Assembly: GCA_017654935.2 (NCBI GenBank)
Contig: CM065690.1
Location: 27,704,030 to 27,768,029, forward strand
Reading direction: 5' to 3'
Origin: Phymorhynchus buccinoides
Lineage: Eukaryota; Mollusca; Gastropoda; Neogastropoda; Raphitomidae
DNA length: 64,000 nt
Shown here: positions 52,269 to 63,271 of the stretch, piece after piece
How the letters are laid out: each line of letters opens with the position of its first letter
Position numbering within the stretch: position 1 is the stretch's first letter
Position numbers and translations under genes: made by a program
The notes under the pieces: model-generated
The model's input: only the letters and a program-made list of their open reading frames with translations
The model's database searches: none
What the model was told of the DNA's origin: nothing

Positions 52269-53339
52269 CTAGGAACTTGAAATGTCTAACGTGAGCCTAA
52301 AATACAATAAGTAGATAAAGGTTCCCTTTATTTGGGAACATCCTTTTTTCTATGTTTGCTCAATATAAAGGCGACATATCCCTTGGTTAATTTGATATTT
52401 GAGGGGATTACCAACAAATTTTTTTTCACTTTGGTTTTTATTACGCTCGCAGGGCTCCCCCGTCCCGCCCTCCCCTAAGGGGTATTTGTCCCCCTGGGGA
52501 ACAGTCAAAAATTGCAACCCTTCCCCTAAATCCCACTTTTTTTCTTGTCCTGGTGGTTCCCTGCACACAGGAGTAATAAAAAAAACAAAAAACATCACTT
52601 TTTCCTTGTGTTACTGGCACATGCTATTGAACCAGGAAGCACCCACAACACAACACATAAGTTAAACTGAAACAGCAAGGAACCCTTTGGAATATTGCAA
52701 CACATTGGCCCCCAAAAAACATCATGAAAATACAGAAAAAGCAGTGACGAAATTTTGCTAGAATCAAGGAAATATTGGGTCAATGCTCCCTTTTTTGACC
52801 CTTATGGCATGACATTGCCGAGTGTGTTTTTGTCCCCCCCCTGGAATAAGTCTTGTTTGTTCCTGGTTTTTTCCCTGCATTTTTTTGATTGTCCCCTTGG
52901 AAACCTGCCAACAAGGGTTTGGCAAACTCCTGGAGTTATCCCAAATTCACAGTTATTTTACTACATTACTTAGGTGTTTTTTTGATAGTGTAAAGAAAAC
53001 TTCAGCAAATCATTTGTTTTCATAATTGAATTTTTTTTCTTTGGTTTTGATCGCAAACAGAGTCAAAGGTTCATAGGACTCAAAACAGATGGAATCAGCC
53101 TCTAGCTGCATGTTAATAAGATCAGACCAAACATCCCCTCCCCTTTTCGGTTTTGGAAGTCTCTGTGCATGAAAGGTTTTTTGAATAATTTATGAAACTG
53201 TCGCATTGGATTCTCTTTACCAAATGAAGTACAGAGCAAATCCCATACGGGTGGTGCTGTTTTTTGGGTTGTGGCAGCAAGCAATGTTTTTTGTCAGCTG
53301 GTTTATTTTTTTTGTGGTAATCCTTCATTGGTCTGCAGG
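52269..53339. other. Unassigned sequence
   Basis: T/A-rich, noisy, with no supportable gene. Confidence 0.4.
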
Positions 53340-53720
53340 GTGTGCCTGTTGTTTGGTGTTTATCATGGTCCCCCCTTACAGATGTAGATGTTTCTTAATG
53401 TGTGTGGGGGGGGGCAAGCATCGATGTTCCAGCCTGGCATCTTGTTGTATGTTTTCATTGTCTTGTCAGTGGTGGCCTTGTGGGTTTTTGGTGTTTTATA
53501 TCATAGTCGTAACAGATAATTTTTTTTCTCCAAATGTGTGTGGGTGGTGGGAAGGGAGGCGGATGGTTTTCCACGGCATCTTGTGTATGTTCCATTGTCT
53601 GGCCAGTGGGGTGCCTGTGTTGGTGTTTTTGAATATCATGTCCTTTACCTGATGTAATGTTTCTCCAAATGTTTGTGGGGTGTGGGTAAGAGCGATGTTC
53701 AGCGGGCATCGTTCCCGGCG
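53340..53720 (+). repeat. Degenerate tandem repeat of about 135 bp
   Basis: Three units share TTCTCCAAATGTGTGTGGG, GGCATCTTGTGTATGTTC, CATTGTCTGGCCAGTGG and GTGCCTGTGTTGGTGTTTT. Confidence 0.75.
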
Positions 53721-54119
53721 TAAACCTTTCCAGCTATCTGCAGCGATGCCTGTTGTTGGTTGGGATATCATATCTACAGATAGTTACGTTTACAGTAATC
53801 CTCTTTGCTCCCGGCGGACATACGGCGCCAACAAGGTCCTCCAACCAATGGAGGTCCCCTGGGCAAGCCTCCAATAGCTTTCGTTTTTTCCAGGTTCTTC
53901 ATGCAGCCTCTCATCTCCCTCCTTCCACCATTCCCCTCATCCAGGTGCCCAGTGGCCCTGCCCTCATTTTCGCTTTTCCCGAGACGGAGGCCCCATCGCA
54001 GTGCAATGGGGGGGGGTGGGGTGTGGGGGGGGGGTGGGGGGGGTGGTGGTGGGGGATTTCTTTTCTGGTCCCCTTGCCCATCCTCCAGGAGACATTGCTC
54101 CCAGCCACGCTCCCATTAT

Positions 54120-54445
54120 CCTTGGCTTCACCCTCCTCAGTGTGATTCCTTTTGACATCCCGTAAATGCCCTGCTGACCTCTTGTTTGGTTGATGGTGGC
54201 TGTTTTTCCCTTTGCTTTGTCACGCGCCCTCAATGGTGCATTTTTGAATTACCTTGGAAATGCCTGGCTGACCTCTCTGTTTTGGTTGAACGTGGCTGTT
54301 TCCTTTGGCTTTCACGCTCCCTCAGTGGTGGCCTTGGACAACCGAATGCCTGATGACCTCTCTGTGTGGTGACAGTGCTGTTCCTTTGCTTTCACCTCCT
54401 CAGTTGCGTGCCCTTTTTTGATACCCCGTATGCCTACTGACCCTC
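54120..54445 (+). repeat. Degenerate tandem repeat of about 90 bp
   Basis: Four units share CACCCTCCTCAGTGGTG, TGCCTGCTGACCTCTCTG and GGTGGCTGTTTCCTTTGC-type segments. A G-rich run (54006-54050) precedes it. Confidence 0.75.
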
Positions 54446-54639
54446 CTTGGGACGTGCTGTTTCCAAGTGGGCTTCTAAGGATGCGAACGGAGCACGTCCC
54501 TCAAATCCCCTCTTCTTGATCCCATACCAGATGGTAATGTCACAATTGGTTTTGTGTTTTGCAGAATGTGGGTGGTGGGAAGGAGCGACGTTTCAGCGAG
54601 CGTCTTTCGGCTCTAACTTCCACTGGCCCTGCAGGTGGA

Positions 54640-55040
54640 TGCCTGTGTTTGGTGCGTTCAGGTGGTGGAAAAGGAACCGGAGAAAGGTTTTCCGCCGCCT
54701 TACATCCATACAGTCAGTGAAGAGGAAAAAATCCGTAAAATAGGATCACTGTGTGTGGTGTAGGTTTTTGTGTGCCTCAGTGGTGGGAAAAGACCAGGAA
54801 ACAAACAGTCCCAGCCGCCTACAATTTCGACCCACAGGGGGTTTTTCAGTGAAGAGAAGGAATGCCGTTAAATAGATCACTGTGTGTGTTTGTGTTTTGT
54901 GCGTTAGTGGTGAAAAGACAGGACCAGAAGTTCACCCCTACATTCGACAATCTGAAAAGAGAAAGAATGCCCGTAAACTAGAAATCACTGTGGTGGTGGT
55001 GTGGGTGGGGGGTTTGGTTGCTCGTGGTGGAAAATACCCA
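54640..55040 (+). repeat. Degenerate tandem repeat of about 110-130 bp
   Basis: Units share GATCACTGTGTGTGGTG, CAGTGGTGGAAAAGACCAGG and GTGAAGAGAAAGAATGCCCG segments. Confidence 0.75.
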
Positions 55041-55687
55041 TGCTTTAACTTTATAGAAGTTCTACTAACGGCTATAAGTGTGAAACTAACGTTTGTATGA
55101 CTGGCTTATCAGTATATTCCGGTTTTATGCGTGTGAGGATAGAAGAATGATGTAGGGAAGTGCTGAGTGTGGTATGAAATGAGGCTTCATGTGTAAAAGG
55201 GGGCCTGCTTATCAGCTAGCCAATGTAATATTCGGGCTGTCAATTGTGATTTTTGTGCGAATTGTGATGCGAGGGTCATGCTTCACTATGAATACTTCTG
55301 TCATAAACAATAAATTTCTAGCTACTTTCACATCTATATATATCTGCAAGTAAGACCGCAATAAACATGAATGCATGGACTCACCCATACGTACGCAATC
55401 GGCGATTGACACATTGACCAAAGTACCCGAACCGTATGCAGGTGTTAAAGCAGGGTTTTCCCTTAAGTATTTTTCAGTTTGATTCATGTGATGTTTTTAT
55501 TGTATACTCTGTGCCCCAAGCTAAACTTGATATGACTGTGTGTGTGTGTTGGCATTCACATACATTTGCTTGTTATACTGTATATTTATGTTAATTTGTG
55601 TGTGCTTGTGTTTACATCCATGCTTGCATGTATAATCAGGAACTGAAAACTCATTTAAGTGATTGTGTGTATTGTTTTCTTCTTTAG
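55041..55687. other. Spacer or intron before the exon at 55688
   Basis: Ordinary sequence quality returns here. A short GT run is at 55537-55550. Nothing else was recognised. Confidence 0.4.
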
Positions 55688-55775
55688 GTTTACCACGAAG
55701 TATGTGAGCCAGCAGCTCATCCGGTCAGAAATGCAGACCGTCAACAGCAGTGACTCTGTAATTCAAAATCTTGAG
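55688..55775 (+). CDS. Internal exon of an unrecognised gene
   Basis: Between TTCTTCTTTAG and GTCAGT the frame is open for 29 codons (phase 2 in, phase 0 out): FTTKYVSQQLIRSEMQTVNS then SDSVIQNLE. Its amphipathic, protein-like composition and clean splice context support a real exon. I do not recognise the family. It lies on the same strand as WDCP but 35 kb downstream. Confidence 0.6.
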
Positions 55776-55926
55776 GTCAGTACTTATATTGTCAGTTATT
55801 GACACACTGCTGCTTTTCATTGCAAGCACTGGCACAGTGCAAAACCTCTACTAAACGAGACAACTTGAGACCTAGTCAAGATTAGTTTATGTTAGTGGAT
55901 GGTTAAGATGTAAGTGTTTTTTATTA

Positions 55927-56160
55927 TTAGCTCTTCTAGCACCTTGGGCGAATGCATTCGGCCCAAAAGACATCACTCTACACTCCCCACCAAATGCCAA
56001 AGACATTCACTGCCCAAAAAAAACACCCTGCCCATGTGTTTGCTTTTTAGAGCTTATATTACTGTTCCTTCCATTGAAGCAAGGGGGCATGCACAAGCAA
56101 AAAAAAAATAGTTACCATAATTGAACGGACGACAAAAGCCGCTTCGTAATATAAGGGCCT
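55927..56160. mobile_element. MITE with CTCTTCTAGCACC ends, copy 3
   Basis: It shares CTCTTCTAGCACCTTGGGCG, GACATTCACTGCC, CATGTGTTTG and AATAGTTAC with copies at 11015 and 26166. The right end is degraded. Confidence 0.7.
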
Positions 56161-58918
56161 CATCCACCTACTTTAAAAAAATACATCTGAAAAAAGTATT
56201 ACGCATAAGCTTTAAATCCGTCATCGAAGGCATAAGCCGTGGGGGGGGGGGGGGGGGGCGGAAAAAAAGTGTGGTGATTGCAGGACACGGATGTCGCGGC
56301 TTCCGGTTGAGTCTAAGTTGATCGTGCTGGTGTGTTGACTTGGCGTCAAAACGACGAGTGTCGACGCGACCGACGAAACAGATCGTCATTTTGTGAAATA
56401 TAATATACCGAAATCAAGGTGATGTTTTTGTTTTTAAGCCGGTAGAACAAGGCCAGCAGATGCAAAGGCTCTAGAATGAGTAAAACAGGATGCCACGCGA
56501 GTTTGAATTTACTTTCACATTCAGTAAGTAATGTTTGCGGGCCACGGTCACTAGTACTAGCCGCAGGGGGGTGTTAAAAAAAAAGTTGCGGCTTATATGT
56601 CCGCAAAATACGGGTAGCCTCTGTTTGCTTGTATGGTTGAGTATCTAACGACGAGTCAAGAATGTAAAAAAAAAGATGATGCGCTAAGAATGACGTTAAG
56701 GGGATAATGTTGCAGCACTAGAGGGGGGGGCTGGGGGTGAGAGGAGTGGGTGTGAGTATGTGTCTGTGAGTGTGATTACACGTGAGTGCTTTGTGTATGT
56801 GAATGCGCGATGTGTGTGCGTGCTGTGTGCGTGCATGGTGCGGTTAGTGTTTGTTACAAGGTGTATGCTTGAGTAAGTTTGTGTGCGTTTCAGTGAGAAT
56901 GTGTTTTTTTCTGGGTGGGGTTTTGATTGAAATGTGGTGTGGGTATGTGTGGGTTCATGTCCGTGTGTGCAAGAACGCCTACCGGTTCACAAGGGGCTTC
57001 GTCCGCGTGCACGTATACGTGCGTATATGTCTGTTTTGCGTGTGTGTCTGTGTGTGAGTGTTTGCTAGATTAGCTGATTGTAGAGAGCGATCTTTGTGCT
57101 TCGATAAGAAAGCGCTATACAAATAATCCGTTTATTATTATTATTATTACAACAGGACCCAATAAAAAAAATGAAGATATTAATAAGTAAAATGTTGCAG
57201 TGATGGAATGATGATAATCAATTAAATCAATAATTTAGTTGAGAATTTCGTACATAATCACTGATGTACATAATTAAAAATGATTAAAAAAAGAAGAAAG
57301 AAATATGTCCCAACATTAGTTTTGCAATCCAGATTAAGTCTGCTAACACTTTAGCCAAAGTAATTTGGGTTTGTTTCTTGTTCCAATTTTTCCCTCACGA
57401 AATCAAATCAAAGTGAGTCTGTGATTAACCCTTTCAATCACTGCTCAATGTTGGCAATTTTTGCACAATCATCTAATTGTGACCCATCACCAACTTTAAA
57501 GTGGGCTTCTTAAGGTGAAAGTGGCATTGGTTTTGATAGTAATTTAATTAGGGCATTTACATAATCTATTGCTGAGTACTTACTTTACTAGCACTTTCTT
57601 TTGTCTCTTATGATTTATCTGACTACAGCTAGCTCCAAAGAAATATTAGGACAGTGTATGGGGTGTTAAAGAGAGTAACCCAGCTAGTTTGGTCCATTTT
57701 GAGAAATACGGGGTTCAAAGATTTTTTACCCATACCTAGGCCGTAGCAGCGTATAGTCACTGAGCTAGTGTAGCAGTCACAGCGAGTTGGAGTCTAAGCA
57801 GGTTTTACAGTTTATGAGGCTAGTCTATCGTCACGGTCTTGAGTTTTCGTTTATCATCGGTGCAGTAATCACGTCGAGTTGAAATATTTTGCTAACAATG
57901 CTCCAAGTGCTCCTTGATCTGGCGGGCTGGTAGAGGTTGTAATATGGCTCGATGTAATTGAGGCAAAAAAGTCAATCTTTCGAAAGAGGATCGTCTGCAT
58001 CATATTCCATGTGTGACTTTCCTAGAAATCTGCAAAGGCAGCAAGTTAGTCTCCCTCGTCGACCAACTCGCCCGTTGTCGGGCGTTGCCTGTTCTCGGTA
58101 ACTAGGCGGAGCAGAGTCTATTCCTTAACCTTCTCATTGGTCTGAAGTTTTCAACTCTTCTAACATCTGTGTTTAACTGCCTAAGTTTTGCAATACTTTC
58201 ACCATGCTTCTTGATTGGTTAGATTTCAAAACAAGCACACGCGAGCAGCAAGCAGGTTAAGGTCAGCTTGAAGCTTTCCAGAGATATGTGAACATGATGG
58301 GGCCCGATCATGGTTTCAGTTTACAGTTTTCAATCAAAAATTTAGTCTTTAGGGCAGGGGCGATTAAAATTAGGATTATCATTGCCATGGGGTATGTGCA
58401 TTTAAAATGTGTTTTAGATGCATTTACAATTTGAGATTTCAGTCTTAGTCGCTAATGCATGAAGATTGAAGTTTTAATGTGGGCGCAGGAATCGGCAATT
58501 TTCAAAGTGGAAAACTCAAATCCATAACTATTTGTACCTCACCTGAACCTTTTTCAGGCCTATTCTACGGGCACAATTCGCTGGCTTGCGAGTTAAGACC
58601 CGGTTCGTGAAGATCGGGTCACAATTGTTAAATACCTAATGTCATTAAAAGCCTTGGAATTATTGTCTGTTATCAGCAATGACCTTTGTGTTCTTCATTT
58701 TGGGAGATATAGGATCTGTGAGGCCTTATTTGAAACTATGTCACAGAGCGGATCCCGTCGATATTGCTGGACAAAATGCTTTTTTTAAGCCTATGTAAAT
58801 TTCATTGTAAAATTTAGCTAAAAAATGGCTGCTCTTACGAAAGGGTTAAGAATCAAAGCAATACATCAGTGAACCATTGCTAAGATCTGGCGCCAGCTGC
58901 AGTAATGTGCAGGTGACT
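56161..58918. other. Intron-like region with degraded elements
   Basis: It holds a G run (56240-56259), a degraded hAT-like end (CGGCTTATATG, AAAATACGG at 56595-56615), a GT-rich tract (56730-57060), an ATT-tailed repeat (57085-57145), and a TTAA-flanked candidate element at 57425-58849. Confidence 0.5.
57425..58849. mobile_element. Candidate piggyBac-like element with TTAA ends
   Basis: TTAACCCTTTCAATCACTGC at the left and AATGGCTGCTCTTACGAAAG followed by GGTTAA at the right resemble the ends of 12508-12742. No transposase is recognised in the 1.4 kb between. Confidence 0.45.
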
Positions 58919-59182
58919 CTTCGGTTTCAAGGGTGAAGGGCGAGCGACGCGTGACGCGCCAGGTCACGGTCCTCCTTACTTTCGAGAGACCGAGGGAGCT
59001 GAACTCGCGAGATGGAGATCACGCTGTCCGGAGAAAGCTTCCCCCTGGGGGAGATTAACAGGTGGGTGGACGCTACGGCGCGGCTCCGGCTGTGGTCAAG
59101 CTTGGCCCAGTGGGGAACACAAACAACCAAACCACCGCTATGCTGTCCTAGCAGGTCAACGTCTTTTATGTGGCAGCACCAG
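58919..59182 (+). CDS. Candidate exon of the unrecognised gene (frame uncertain)
   Basis: The GC-rich segment follows TAATGTGCAG and ends CACCAG before GTATGT. One frame reads RVTRQVTVLLTFERPRELNS up to about 59010. Another reads MEITLSGESFPLGEINRWVD from 59012 to the donor in phase 0, which suits the terminal exon at 60218. A single-base indel near 59005 would join them, and this region does contain sequence errors. CAG/GTGGGT at 59063 is an alternative donor. Confidence 0.4.
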
Positions 59183-59279
59183 GTATGTGTCAGGCATCGA
59201 AAACTAATGTTAAAAAATATAAGTACGCCTGTGGAGAGTAGCGAGTGTGGGTGCGGTGCGGTTTTTTCTTTTGTAAAAA

Positions 59280-59521
59280 AGTTTTTTTTTTTTATTTTTT
59301 TGTTTTTTTATTTTATTTTTTTTTAATCTGTGGCTTTGCTATTGTTTTATTTTGTTTTTTATTTTTTGTTTTTTTAGTTTTTTTTTTTATTTTTTTTTTT
59401 TTATTTTTTTGTTTTTTCTTTTGTTTTGTTTCATCTTTTTTTTTTTTTTTCTTTTTCTGTTGGTTTTTTGTTTTTTTTTTTTGTTTTTTTTTTTTTTTTT
59501 TTTTTATTTTTTTGTTTTTTT

Positions 59522-59594
<73 letters not shown>

Positions 59595-59671
59595 TTTTTT
59601 GTTTTTTTTTTTTTTTTTTTTTTTGTTTTTTTTTTTTTTTTTTAGCTTTTTCTTTTTTTTTTTTTTTTTTT

Positions 59672-59715
<44 letters not shown>

Positions 59716-59820
59716 TTTTTTTTTTTTTTTGTTTTTTTTTTTTTTTTTTATTTTTTTTTTTTTCTTTTTTTTTTTTTCTTCTTTTTTTTTTGTTTTTTTT
59801 TTTTTTTTTTTGTTTTTTTT
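59280..59820. repeat. Poly-T tract with sporadic G/C/A
   Basis: About 540 bp of almost pure T, ending at the 5' end of SINE-like copy 9. Probably a consensus artefact. Confidence 0.85.
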
Positions 59821-60122
59821 GTAAAAAGTTCCCCCACCTTCTGGAAGATCTGTTCTGGATCTTGTAACTTCCTCTAATATACCACTCTCTTTGACTCTGC
59901 CTTTTCCCTTTGGTTCTGTCGTGTACTATCTTTCTGCCTTACAGGCCCATTCTCCTGCCTTTTTAGTAAAAAAATGCTTCTAAATAATTTTTCTCACTTT
60001 GAGCTCTTCTGAAATCGGAATGTGTCGGCTGTGTGCAGTGGGGAGACCAGTGAAAATGAAAGGCGACACACATACGTACCTCGCCCATTATGGTCTTGGA
60101 GACGCAGAAGAAGAAGAGAAGA
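59821..60122 (+). repeat. SINE-like family, copy 9 (type A)
   Basis: The shared body from CCCCCACCTTCTGGAAG, the type A half (GAGCTCTTCTGAAATCGGAA, GGGGAGACCAGTGAAAA) and a GCAGAAGAAGAAGAG tail. The GC-rich 5' end is replaced by the poly-T block. Confidence 0.85.
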
Positions 60123-60217
60123 AAAAGTCATGGTTGTGATGTCCAGTTGTGCAAAGAGTTTTGTTTTAGACTTCAGACATCCATGCTTTTGTATTATACT
60201 GATTTTGCGTGTCTCAG

Positions 60218-60313
60218 AACGGTTCGATCATGGAAGGCGGGATGAAGCTGTCCGAAGCAGAACATCGACAGAAGTGGGAAGGGGTGCTCCTGGATGCTTC
60301 ATACTCTGGCTAA
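60218..60313 (+). CDS. Terminal exon of the unrecognised gene
   Basis: After ATTTTGCGTGTCTCAG the frame reads NGSIMEGGMKLSEAEHRQKW then EGVLLDASYSG and TAA (60311-60313), phase 0 in. The composition is protein-like and the acceptor strong. I do not recognise the protein. It joins in phase with 55688-55775 directly or through 58919-59182. Confidence 0.55.
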   Translation, partial: NGSIMEGGMKLSEAEHRQKWEGVLLDASYSG

Positions 60314-60487
60314 GACGTCATGCGAAGTGACAACCGGATCTGCCCCAGATACCCTGCAAAGAACTGCAAGAAAAAAGTCCACAGTTCGTTAGAAGATCAC
60401 TGGAGAATTTGTGTGTGGTGTGTGGCGAATGTGGGTAGTCGCTGTTGTTTGCATATAGTCAAATGGTGTAACTCTAAGCTCGCTCTA

Positions 60488-60685
60488 TTTTGACCGCTCA
60501 GGTGGCAATCAGTCGCACTGGCTCTAAGTAGTGGGCTTATCTCTGTGATATTGCTTTAGGTTGGGGGTAGAGTTAAAACAGAGAGAGAGGGAGGGACTAT
60601 TTCTCTTTCCTCTTTATCCCCAACTAGAGAAAATATAAGAGAGTGGATTAGACCCACTCGAGCGTTAGGCCACCTGGCGGTCAAA
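60488..60685. mobile_element. Short inverted-repeat element
   Basis: TTTGACCGCTCAGGTGGC and GCCACCTGGCGGTCAAA are near-perfect inverted repeats about 200 bp apart. No target duplication was determined. Confidence 0.55.
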
Positions 60686-60860
60686 GCAGCCAGCTAAGCC
60701 GCTCACTGTTTTAGTCATGTATTCAAACTTTTTTCAGGAAGACTATTCTGTCTTTTTTGTGTGCGAGTGATATGTCAAAGTGCATAAGATAGCAAAGTGT
60801 AATCCAATAGTTGCACTAATAAAGATTTTGCTTCCATAAAGTACAGCCAGGATTTAAGAT

Positions 60861-60915
60861 ATACTGCTCACAAAGTCAATATCCCCTACTTTTTGTGAGC
60901 AGTGTAGTATATATA
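60861..60915. repeat. Small hairpin
   Basis: ATACTGCTCACAAAG and TTTTGTGAGCAGTGTAGTAT form an inverted pair. It may be a collapsed MITE. Confidence 0.5.
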
Positions 60916-63162
60916 GAAACACAATTAAAAAAAATAAAATATTTTTTGGTAGTTTTGCGCTTTTAACGACTAATGGGAGTTTTCTTTGAGATAATGGATA
61001 AAGAGAAGTAATGAACATAGATAAGCTTGCCCAGAGTTCAAGAAATATATTTTGAGGGTGTCAAATATTTTTTTGGGCACACTTACTTAAAAATGTCAAT
61101 CTCGCAGATTCATGTTCTTTACTTTTTAAAAGTAATTTCTATTGAGTGTATGACACACTGTCTATCATGTTAGGCCTTTTTTTTTTTTTTTATGTCCCCG
61201 CTGACCTTTTTTGCCTCAAATGTTAACTTGGTCCATGCGGCTTATAGAATGACGCGGCTTTTATCTGTGGATTTTTTTTCCATTTTACATGTACAGATAT
61301 GATTAAATCTATTTCTGGCCAGATTCTTCAGCCTATTCTAAGCTTCTTTATGTTCTCTAAAGTTGACTAGGTTTTACGTGTAATGCACTTTAGATTCAAA
61401 TCTCATGTTTTAATAGTGTCTTGGGAAGCTTAATATATACTTATGGCTCTTGATAAGAAAGAATTTCTATATTTGTGTTGGTATTGCAACTACAATTTTC
61501 GCTGCGGCTTTAAACAACTAGTGCGGGTTATTTAAAAATATGTGAGATAAATACGCTTACTACTTTGCTCTAATTTAACGGATGCGGCTTATATACAGGT
61601 GCGTCTTATAGATCGCAGCTTGTTTAAAAAATGGTTAAACGTGTCTGTGACTGCTGAAACTGATTATAATGCTATACGAATCCCTTTGCATAGTATTTAT
61701 ATGTTGGGCTACTTATAATAAATTCTGAGTGTTGCTAATCGTGGTGCTGGTGTGTGTGATTTGCAGTAGCAAGTGGGCTTAACTCCTAGTCATGAACGCC
61801 TGGACCTGCCCTTTCGTGTCGCAGCGTCTTTTTCTGAGCGCCTCCTGTGGACCTTCTGGATGTGACGATGTCTCTTGTCGCTATCACTATTCAATATAGC
61901 AATTTGTCTTTAACCATTTGCGACAAACCGCTCGATGCTCATTTTCGGCCCGAAATCACGCCTTAAAACCTAAGCTGGGTGTAGGATGAAAGGATAGAAA
62001 AATCTCTGCAAGTATTGATAATAATATCTCTGTGACTATATGTAACATCAGGCGCCGATGCCCACCTCCCCAAATCAAGAAAACAGGGTCTCCAGACAAC
62101 GGCCCTCTAAAGTGACTAGGGTGTAAACCAATGGGTCTGACGCATGACATCATGGCTCTGACTCTGTTTATCAAGTAAAACAGCTGGTTTAGCTATTAAG
62201 TGACATACTCACCCCCCCCCCACCCCTCCCTTGGTGTCTTACCATAGAAAAAGTTGCATCCTGTGGCAATGGTAAAAGTTTTATTTGTATTCTACCCTGT
62301 CACAGCCGATGTCAAATTTTGCACACGCTGATTTAAGAATGGCGTCACTACAAGCAGCGAAATTGATTGATTTAATTTAACCCTATGATCCCCGATCAAT
62401 CGAACCGAGAATCGATACTATTGCATAAGAGAAGGGGAGTAACACCGAACGTCACACCAAATCTTTTATTTAAAAAAATCACCAGAATAAAGTCGAACTC
62501 ACATTTAATATCTGAAAGATGCATATTGAATAGCAAAGATATGTTCATTCCAAAGCTAACAGTAACACAATGTTGTCACTTCAAACCATGAATTAGAAGG
62601 GTCAATCTGTGCTGGCGCTCCGAGCATCACGCCGAGTTAATACTTTGGGGTTTCTTCGAAACTTACTTTTCCGCGCCGCCGATTGTCTACATATCCCTTG
62701 CACTAGCTGATTAAGACAGCTCAGTCAGTGTCAGGAACAGGAAGAACTAACCTAGTATATAATATAGCTTTCTGGGTAGGGAGAAAGTGAGAGTGACCAT
62801 ACTAGACCTGGCGCAATCGGCGTTTACGTGAGCCATGGAAGGAAACAAATTTGGGCGGATTTGGCGTCTGCAATTATGAGAGGGTTAATGACCATATGCT
62901 GATAATGTGGAGATAAGGAAAGGCCTGATTTCATACATGTCATTGTGGCAGTCACAGTATTGCAGACATTTCATTGAACGTTAACCAGGTTAAGTTTTGA
63001 CAGCATTTTTGGCTGAAAAATGGCTGGCAGTGAAAGGGTAAGCGTAGTTGTTTAAAAGTTAGTGGGGGGGATAGCTTCATTTCTAACTCTCCTTTCATTG
63101 TATTCGTACATAAAATGAAAAAGGGCGTTGTTTTCTTGCTGTCCTAATTTCTTGCTCGTACA
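60916..63162. other. Unassigned region
   Basis: Two CGGCTTATA-type blocks (61237-61262 and 61583-61605) resemble hAT-like MITE ends. The segment 63000-63040 matches one end of the 12508 MITE (GCTGAAAAATGGCTGGCAGT, GAAAGGG). No gene was recognised. Confidence 0.4.
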
Positions 63163-63271
63163 GTGGTCGTTGGCTGTCTCCCACGGGTCTCGCTCATGAG
63201 ATTTCCGAGTCCCAACTCGCAGCCACACCCTGGTTTGTCAGGCAGCAGAATCCGAAAAGCAGAAGTTCCAA
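63163..63271 (+). CDS. Candidate exon, unrecognised
   Basis: Between GCTCGTACAG and GTAACC two frames are open: one reads GRWLSPTGLAHEISESQLAA then TPWFVRQQNPKSRSSK, the other VVGCLPRVSLMRFPSPNS and on. The higher GC content and good splice signals suggest an exon, but which frame is used and which gene it belongs to are unknown. Confidence 0.35.

Noticed and set aside
58927..59130. Minus-strand exon opposite 58919-59182
   Set aside because: Splice signals (TAATGTGCAG and CAG/GTATGT) are on the plus strand, and plus-strand exons flank it.
59245..59877. Poly-Phe frame of 210 codons
   Set aside because: Homopolymer T tract.
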